A stretch of 35,138 bases of DNA from Paractinoplanes rishiriensis (GTDB taxonomy: Bacteria > Actinomycetota > Actinomycetes > Mycobacteriales > Micromonosporaceae): NCBI RefSeq assembly GCF_016862375.1, contig NZ_BOMV01000123.1:1-35138 (forward strand). The letters run 5' to 3'. A program made the position numbers and the translations under genes. Position 1 is the first letter of the stretch, and each line of letters begins with the position of its first letter. This document shows, piece after piece, positions 30,356-35,138 of this stretch. Below the pieces are notes generated by a model that was not told the origin of the DNA, ran no database searches, and saw nothing but the letters and a program-made list of their open reading frames with translations.

Positions 30356-33034
30356 ATGACGGCCACCACTGCATCCGAGTCCGGGTACGACGGTGTCGAC
30401 GCGCTGGCCGCGGACGGCGGCATAGTCACGCTCCGGCCGGTCCGTCCGGCAGACCGCCGTGCCCTCGCTCAGATGTACGGCGAGGCCACACCCGACGCCC
30501 TGCGCATGCGCTTCTTTGCCGTGCCGAGCAGCGGCACGCTGGCCGCCGAAATCGATCGCCTCTGCCTGCCGGAGGGCGGACGCCACATCGCGGTGCTGGC
30601 CCAGGAGGGTGATCAGGTGGTGGGCGTCGCGTCCGGCGAGCGCACCGATGACACCGGCAGGCGCGCCGAGTTCTCGGTCTTCGTGTCGGCGTCGCACCGG
30701 GGGCGCGGCATCGGCACCCTCCTGCTGGAACACCTCGCCGCACGCGCACACCACCACGGCATCAGCGAGCTGATCGGTGAGGTCCTGCCCAACAACTTCC
30801 CGATGCTGCGAGTCGCCCGGGATCTCAGCGCCCGCGCGTGGTCGCGGTTCGACGACGGCATCGTCGACGTCGGCCTGGACACCGCGGACGACGAGTCGGA
30901 CGAGCCCGCCGTCGATGTGCGCGACCGGGCCGCCGAGCGGGCGTCGCTGCGGGCCCTGCTGTCACCCGCCTCGGTCGCTGTGGTCGGTGCCGGCCGCAAG
31001 CCCGGCGGCGTGGGCCACGAGACGTTGTGCGGCCTGCGCGAGTACGGCTTCACCGGCGACCTGTACGCGGTGAACCGCAGCGGCACGCCGATCGACGGCA
31101 TCCCGGCGTTCCGGTCGGTGTGCGACCTGCCGGCGCCGGTCGATCTGCTGGTCATCGCGGTGCCGGCAGACCAGGTGGCGGCGGTGCTGGCCGATGGCGC
31201 GACCGTGGGTGTCCGCGCGGCGATCGTGCTCAGCGCCGGTTTCGGCGAGACCGGGCCGCAGGGCCGGCGCCGCCAGTGCGAGCTGGTCCGGTTCGCGCGG
31301 TCGCACGGCATCCGGCTGGTCGGTCCGAACTGCCTCGGCGTCGTCAACACCGACCCCCGGGTCCGTCTGGATGCCAGTTTCGCGCCCGGCACCCCGCCGG
31401 CCGGAGGGCTGGCGGTGGCCGCCCAGTCCGGTGCGGTCGGCATCGCCCTGCTCGACGACGCCACCCGCTCCGGGCACGGCATCTCCACCTTCGTGTCACT
31501 GGGCAACAAGGCCGACGTGAGCGGCAACGATCTCATCGCGTACTGGTACGACGACCCGGCCACCCGGGCGGTGGCGCTCTATCTCGAATCGTTCGGCAAT
31601 CCGCGCAAGTTCGCCCGTACCGTCCGGGCGCTGGCCCGCCGTAAGCCGGTCATGGCGCTCAAGAGCGGCCGGTCCGGTGCTGGACAACGCGCCGGAGCCT
31701 CGCACACCGCGGCCGCCGCCGCCCCGGCTGCCACGGTGGATGCGCTTTTCGCACAGGCCGGGGTGATCCGCCCGGACGGTCTCGATGACCTGATGGATGC
31801 GGCGCGCATGCTCACCGGCCAGCCGCTGCCCACCGGACGCCGGATCGCGATCGTGGGCAACGCCGGCGGTCTGAACGTGCTTGCCGCCGACGCGGCCGAG
31901 GCCGCCGGGCTGATCGTTCCGGCCGGCGGCGGGGAGAATCCCCTCGACCTGGGTGCGGGGGCGACGCCGGCAGCATTTGCGGCCGCCGCGGCCGCCGCCG
32001 CACTCGGCGGCACGGCCGACATGGTGCTGCTGGTTGTCATCGGCACCCGCGCCAACCGGCCGGCCGACATCATGACCGCCCTCGGTGCCGTCGCCGACCG
32101 GCACCCGGAGCTGGCGATGGCCGCCGTGCTGGTCGGTGGCGGGCCGCTGACCCGGTTCGGCAAACGCGGCGTCCCGGTCTTCGACGTACCCGAACGGGCC
32201 GTCCGCGCGCTGGCACACGCCGCCGGCTACGGCGAATGGCGCCGGCAGCCGCTGGGCCGCCGTCCCGAGCTGCCCGGCATCGACCGGGCGGGGGCGCGCT
32301 CCGCGGTGCAGCGGGCGCTCGCGGAGGGCGGCGGCTGGCAGCCGTACGAGTGGACCGCCGAGATCCTTGCCGCGTACGGCATCGGCATCGCACCGGCCGT
32401 GACCGCCGCGGATGCCGCCGCGGCCGCCGCGGCCGCTGAAGCCGTGGGTTATCCGGTAGTGCTCAAGTCGGCCGACCCGGAGCTCGTGCATAAGACCGAC
32501 AGTGGTGGGGTACGGATCGGCCTGCTCGGCCCGACCGCGGTCCGGCACGCGTTCCGTTCCGTCGCCGCGGCGGGCCGCCCCGGATCCGGGGTGCTGGTGC
32601 AGAGGCAGTTGAGCGAGCCGGTCGAACTGGTGGCCGGCGTCGCCCATGACCCGCTGTTCGGCTCGGTAGTGCTGCTCGGTCTGGGCGGCGTGCACACCGA
32701 TCTGCTCGGTGACCGGGCGCTACGCCTGGTGCCGATGACCGACCTGGACGCCGGCCGGATGTGGCGGGGGCTGCGCGCCGCTCCCCTGCTCACCGGCTAC
32801 CGTGGCGCACCCGCCGTGGACACCGGAGCCCTCGAGGACCTGCTGCTGCGCCTCGGCCGTCTCGCCGAGGACTTCCCGGAGATCGCCGAGCTCGACCTCA
32901 ACCCGGTCCTGGCCGGCCCGGACCGGGTCACCGCGGTCGACGCCAAGCTGCGACTCGCGCCGGTCGGCGCCGAGCCGGATCCCCTGCTCCGCCGCCTGAG
33001 CGCGACGGAGCCGGCTGGAAAGGAGTCATCATGA
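30356..33034 (+). CDS. GNAT acetyltransferase fused to NDP-forming acyl-CoA synthetase (PatA-like)
   Basis: An 892-aa fusion. An N-terminal GNAT domain (about 20-172) carries the acetyl-CoA loop HRGRGIGTLL (114-123). A CoA-binding domain (about 195-295; VAVVGAGRKPGGVGHETL) and succinyl-CoA-ligase-like domains (about 300-620) follow. The latter hold GPNCLGVVNTDPR, VAAQSGAVGIALLDDA, LKSGRSGAGQRAGASHT (His450) and GNAGGLNVLAADAAEAAGL. The C-terminal ATP-grasp domain (about 660-885) has YPVVLKSADPELVHKTDSGG. This domain order is that of Streptomyces PatA-type protein lysine acetyltransferases, which acetylate and switch off acyl-CoA synthetases. Whether the ligase half is still active cannot be told. 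ATG 30356 follows GGGAGGACC. It overlaps the downstream usp gene by ATGA. Confidence 0.9.
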   Translation: MTATTASESGYDGVDALAADGGIVTLRPVRPADRRALAQMYGEATPDALRMRFFAVPSSGTLAAEIDRLCLPEGGRHIAVLAQEGDQVVGVASGERTDDTGRRAEFSVFVSASHRGRGIGTLLLEHLAARAHHHGISELIGEVLPNNFPMLRVARDLSARAWSRFDDGIVDVGLDTADDESDEPAVDVRDRAAERASLRALLSPASVAVVGAGRKPGGVGHETLCGLREYGFTGDLYAVNRSGTPIDGIPAFRSVCDLPAPVDLLVIAVPADQVAAVLADGATVGVRAAIVLSAGFGETGPQGRRRQCELVRFARSHGIRLVGPNCLGVVNTDPRVRLDASFAPGTPPAGGLAVAAQSGAVGIALLDDATRSGHGISTFVSLGNKADVSGNDLIAYWYDDPATRAVALYLESFGNPRKFARTVRALARRKPVMALKSGRSGAGQRAGASHTAAAAAPAATVDALFAQAGVIRPDGLDDLMDAARMLTGQPLPTGRRIAIVGNAGGLNVLAADAAEAAGLIVPAGGGENPLDLGAGATPAAFAAAAAAAALGGTADMVLLVVIGTRANRPADIMTALGAVADRHPELAMAAVLVGGGPLTRFGKRGVPVFDVPERAVRALAHAAGYGEWRRQPLGRRPELPGIDRAGARSAVQRALAEGGGWQPYEWTAEILAAYGIGIAPAVTAADAAAAAAAAEAVGYPVVLKSADPELVHKTDSGGVRIGLLGPTAVRHAFRSVAAAGRPGSGVLVQRQLSEPVELVAGVAHDPLFGSVVLLGLGGVHTDLLGDRALRLVPMTDLDAGRMWRGLRAAPLLTGYRGAPAVDTGALEDLLLRLGRLAEDFPEIAELDLNPVLAGPDRVTAVDAKLRLAPVGAEPDPLLRRLSATEPAGKESS

Positions 33035-33888
33035 CCACCCGCAGAATCGTCGTCGGGTACGACCGCTCCGACGACGCCAAGGCCGCCGCCGCGTGGGCCC
33101 TCGACGAAGCCTCCCGGACCGGCGCCCCGGTCGAGTTCCTGTACGCCTACGAGTGGCCGGTCTGGGCCCCCACCGCCTCCATGGTCCCGGCGACCTCGAT
33201 CTGGCCCGACGGCGAAACCGACCGCGCCATCAAGGACACCCTCAACACCGCCGTCGCGGACGCGAAACAGAACTTCCCGGCGGTACGCACCACCCTATCC
33301 CTGGTCTACGCCGACGCGGCGGTCACCCTGATCGACCGCTCCGCCGAGGCGAGCCTGGTGGTCCTCGGCAGCCGTGGTCACAGTGCCGTCGCCGGCCTGC
33401 TCGGCTCGGTCAGCGCCGCGGTCAGCGCGCACGCGCACTGCCCCGTGGTCGTCGTCCGCGGACAACCGGCCGGCGGCCCCGTCGTGGCCGGTGTGGACGA
33501 CTCCGCATCCGCCCGGTCCGCCGCCTTCTTCGCCGCCGACCAGGCGTTGGCCCGCCGGGCACCGCTACGACTGCTGCGCGCCTGGAAACCGGTGACCGGC
33601 CTCTGGGAGGCCACGCCGCTGGTCACCCGGCAGGTCACGAGCACCGAGCGGCAATCGTTCGACGAATTGGTCGCCATCGTCCGGGACAAGTACCCGGGCC
33701 TGGAGATCGTGGCGGATGCGGTGGTGGACCACCCGGCCGACGCCCTGGCGAAAGCTAGCGCCACCGCCCAGCTGCTGGTGGTCGGCTCTCGTGGCCGCGG
33801 AGCCGTGCGCAGCGCACTGCTCGGCTCGGTGAGCCAGCACCTGCTGCGCCACTCGGCCTGCACCGTCGTGGTCATCCACAATGCCTGA
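33031..33888 (+). CDS. universal stress protein with two tandem UspA domains
   Basis: A 285-aa protein. Domain 1 (about 1-143) begins RRIVVGYDRSDDAKAAAAWA and has the ATP motif GSRGHSAVAGLLGSVS. Domain 2 (about 148-285) begins VVAGVDDSASARSAAFFAA and has GSRGRGAVRSALLGSVS. Both retain G-x2-G-x9-G-S, so both may bind ATP. Two-domain Usp proteins such as Rv2623 are typical of the DosR regulon and slow growth under hypoxia. ATG 33031 overlaps the stop of the acetyltransferase-synthetase gene and shares its tandem boxes; AAAGGAGTC lies just upstream. Confidence 0.93.
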   Translation: MTTRRIVVGYDRSDDAKAAAAWALDEASRTGAPVEFLYAYEWPVWAPTASMVPATSIWPDGETDRAIKDTLNTAVADAKQNFPAVRTTLSLVYADAAVTLIDRSAEASLVVLGSRGHSAVAGLLGSVSAAVSAHAHCPVVVVRGQPAGGPVVAGVDDSASARSAAFFAADQALARRAPLRLLRAWKPVTGLWEATPLVTRQVTSTERQSFDELVAIVRDKYPGLEIVADAVVDHPADALAKASATAQLLVVGSRGRGAVRSALLGSVSQHLLRHSACTVVVIHNA

Positions 33889-33919
33889 GCACGGCGGGCC
33901 GTCCCGGCCTGCGCTCAGG
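33884..33919. terminator. inverted repeat between convergent genes
   Basis: CCTGAGC (33884-33890) and GCTCAGG (33913-33919) form the outer stem and a GGCC/GGCC pair lies inside. It contains the stop codons of both convergent genes and probably ends both transcripts. Confidence 0.5.
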
Positions 33920-34367
33920 TGGTGTCGGCCGGATAGGCGTACAGTCCGACGAGCCGATGCCGGGCGGTCCGCAGCCGGTCGGCTACCACGGAGAGGAAGC
34001 GGGCGCTGAGTTCCCGCCCCAGTTCGTCGTTCTCCGCGATCAGCGCGCGAATGCCGGCGGCATTGAATTCCAGTGCGCGGATGTCGTCGGTGACCACGGC
34101 GCCGAACTGCCAGCGGTACGGGGCGACCAGCCACGACCAGCCCACCGTCGTACCCGCGCCCAGCTCCTCGAGAACCACGTCGCCGCGGCCCGGTACATGC
34201 AGATCGATTACCACCGTTCCGGAGTGCAACAACCAGAACTGTTCCGCCGGGGTGTCCTGGCGGGTCAATCGGTGGCCGGCACGGCGGTATACCGGCCGAG
34301 CGTGCGGCGCCAGACGGCGCAGCCACCCGGCCGGTAGATCGCCGGTCAGGGGGTGCAATGCCAACAA
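33915..34367 (-). CDS. cyclic-nucleotide-binding-domain protein without DNA-binding domain
   Basis: About 150 aa in total. The Crp-type beta-roll is visible in AEQFWLLHSGTVVIDLHV, VVLEELGAGTTVGWSWLVAP and ALEFNAAGIRALIAEN. A C-terminal helix (ELGRELSARFLSVVADRLRT) follows and then the protein ends, with no helix-turn-helix. The usual cAMP phosphate-binding RxS is not evident, so the ligand may differ. In this type of stress island such proteins may act as sensors for Usp or CBS proteins. The start is uncertain: no in-frame ATG or GTG with a ribosome binding site exists, TTG 34367 (or 34364) is the best choice, and ATG 34392 in another frame hints at a one-base indel. It lies 49 bp after the CBS gene and is likely co-transcribed. 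Confidence 0.72.
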   Translation of the reverse strand: MLALHPLTGDLPAGWLRRLAPHARPVYRRAGHRLTRQDTPAEQFWLLHSGTVVIDLHVPGRGDVVLEELGAGTTVGWSWLVAPYRWQFGAVVTDDIRALEFNAAGIRALIAENDELGRELSARFLSVVADRLRTARHRLVGLYAYPADTT

Positions 34368-34416
34368 TCGAAGGCGGACAGCATGGTCGGGCGACCCCCT
34401 TGCTCGGTTCGGCGCA

Positions 34417-35115
34417 TCAATAGATGCCGTAGGCGATGCCGGTCCCGAGCATGGTGCGGTCGTCGTAGTCGTACCTGATCTGGTCATGGACGTCCACCAC
34501 ACCGGGCACCTGGCGAGTCAGCCGGAGCGCCTCGTCGGCGGTGGAGGCCTGCTCGACCCGGCCGCTGAGGATGACAACCCCGTCGTCGACCTCGGCCGTG
34601 ACGCTGGCGGTCCGGCCGGCCAGCGCGTGCCGCAGGACGCCGTTCTCCACGTCGGCGCGAATGTCCTCGTCCGGGCGGAGATGCACCTTGAGCAGATCGC
34701 CTCGGGTCACGATGCCGATCAACCGCCCGAGATCGTCGACCACCGGGAGTCGCTTGACCGATTCCTTGTCCATCAGGCGTGCCGCGGCAGCGACGGAGGT
34801 TCCGCCGAGCACGGTGACCGCCGGCGCACCCATCAGGTCACGCGCGATCTGGCCGAGCGCCTTTCCCCGTTCGCCGCGACGTCGCCGGCCGTCGAACAGC
34901 CGGGGGGCCTCCTCGCCCGCGTACTCGATCTTGCGTAGGAGGTCGGCCTCGCTGACCACGCCGATGACGCGCTGGAACGGGTCAACCACGGGCACAGCGC
35001 TGAACCGGCGGCGGATCAGCAGATCCACCACGGACCGGTAGGAGGCGGTGTCCGCAACGGACACCACCTGCTCGGTCATCACGTCGTCAACTGTCCAGAA
35101 TTTCCTTGTCTCCAT
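34417..35115 (-). CDS. CBS-domain pair with C-terminal BON domain
   Basis: A 232-aa protein. CBS1 (about 8-70) contains VDDVMTEQVVSVADTASYRS and FSAVPVVDPFQRVIGVVSEA. CBS2 (about 92-150) contains IARDLMGAPAVTVLGGTSVA and KRLPVVDDLGRLIGIVTRGD. A BON domain (about 158-222) reads RHALAGRTASVTAEVDDG followed by VVILSGRVEQAS and VPGVVDVHDQIRYD. CBS pairs bind adenine nucleotides and BON domains often bind membranes, so this may be an energy sensor at the membrane. CBS proteins (Hrp1) belong to the mycobacterial DosR regulon. ATG 35115 follows GGGAGG; an upstream GTG in frame (35118) is also possible. Its promoter lies beyond the window edge. Confidence 0.9.
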   Translation of the reverse strand: METRKFWTVDDVMTEQVVSVADTASYRSVVDLLIRRRFSAVPVVDPFQRVIGVVSEADLLRKIEYAGEEAPRLFDGRRRRGERGKALGQIARDLMGAPAVTVLGGTSVAAAARLMDKESVKRLPVVDDLGRLIGIVTRGDLLKVHLRPDEDIRADVENGVLRHALAGRTASVTAEVDDGVVILSGRVEQASTADEALRLTRQVPGVVDVHDQIRYDYDDRTMLGTGIAYGIY

Positions 35116-35138
35116 CACAACCTCCCTTCCCTTCACGC

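Noticed and set aside
1..35138. tRNA, rRNA, CRISPR array, replication origin or intact mobile element
   Set aside because: No cloverleaf, rRNA-like segment, regularly spaced direct repeats, DnaA-box cluster or IS with terminal repeats could be seen on reading both strands.

Overview
The window is GC-rich (about 70%), with GTG and TTG starts and GGAGG-type ribosome binding sites. Its gene content is typical of filamentous actinomycetes: an AA10 LPMO with CBM2, a GH62 arabinofuranosidase, Acg-type nitroreductases, universal stress proteins and a GNAT/acyl-CoA synthetase fusion. A Micromonosporaceae genome such as Actinoplanes is my best guess, but this is inference from gene content. No RNA gene, CRISPR array or intact insertion sequence was found.

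Left part (1-8.1 kb): an IS5-type transposase relic, a lone branched-chain-amino-acid-type substrate-binding lipoprotein, a membrane GGDEF/HD-GYP protein whose HD-GYP half has lost most metal-ligand positions, a second IS5-type relic, and a large hybrid sensor kinase (7 TM, GAF-like, 2 PAS, HisKA, HATPase, receiver). Middle part (8.1-19 kb): a 233-bp duplication of the promoter and signal-peptide end of a beta-propeller gene, joined to an Old Yellow Enzyme relic. Then come an FAD oxidoreductase, a small-protein/pilin-like pair, the beta-propeller gene and a membrane protein. These are followed by an LPMO-GH62 operon with GAAA-n-TTTC palindromes upstream, a 36-aa peptide just ahead of a geranylgeranyl-reductase-type enzyme, and relics of an FGGY kinase and a P-loop NTPase.

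Right part (19-35 kb): a hypoxia/dormancy-type island. It holds Hsp20, two Usp proteins, two Acg-family nitroreductases, a CBS-BON protein, a cyclic-nucleotide-binding-domain protein, pyruvate:ferredoxin oxidoreductase (NifJ) with a ferredoxin-linked GltD-like partner, and a GNAT/NDP-forming acyl-CoA synthetase. Seven copies of a 15-bp element, GGGAC-N4-GNCCC-T or close to it, lie 48-100 bp upstream of these genes or operons. They match the DosR/DevR box known from mycobacteria. A 169-aa protein of unknown function carries the most symmetrical box and is the best candidate for a new regulon member. Between the hsp20 and usp genes lie remnants of patatin, wax-ester synthase/DGAT and acyl-CoA ligase genes, suggesting a decayed lipid-storage locus.

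Many genes carry single-base G/C indels (the GltD-like gene, nifJ, the second nitroreductase, the NTPase and OYE relics). This means either real decay or base-calling errors in GC runs. The two cannot be separated from the sequence alone, and frameshifted genes are marked as pseudogenes on that understanding.
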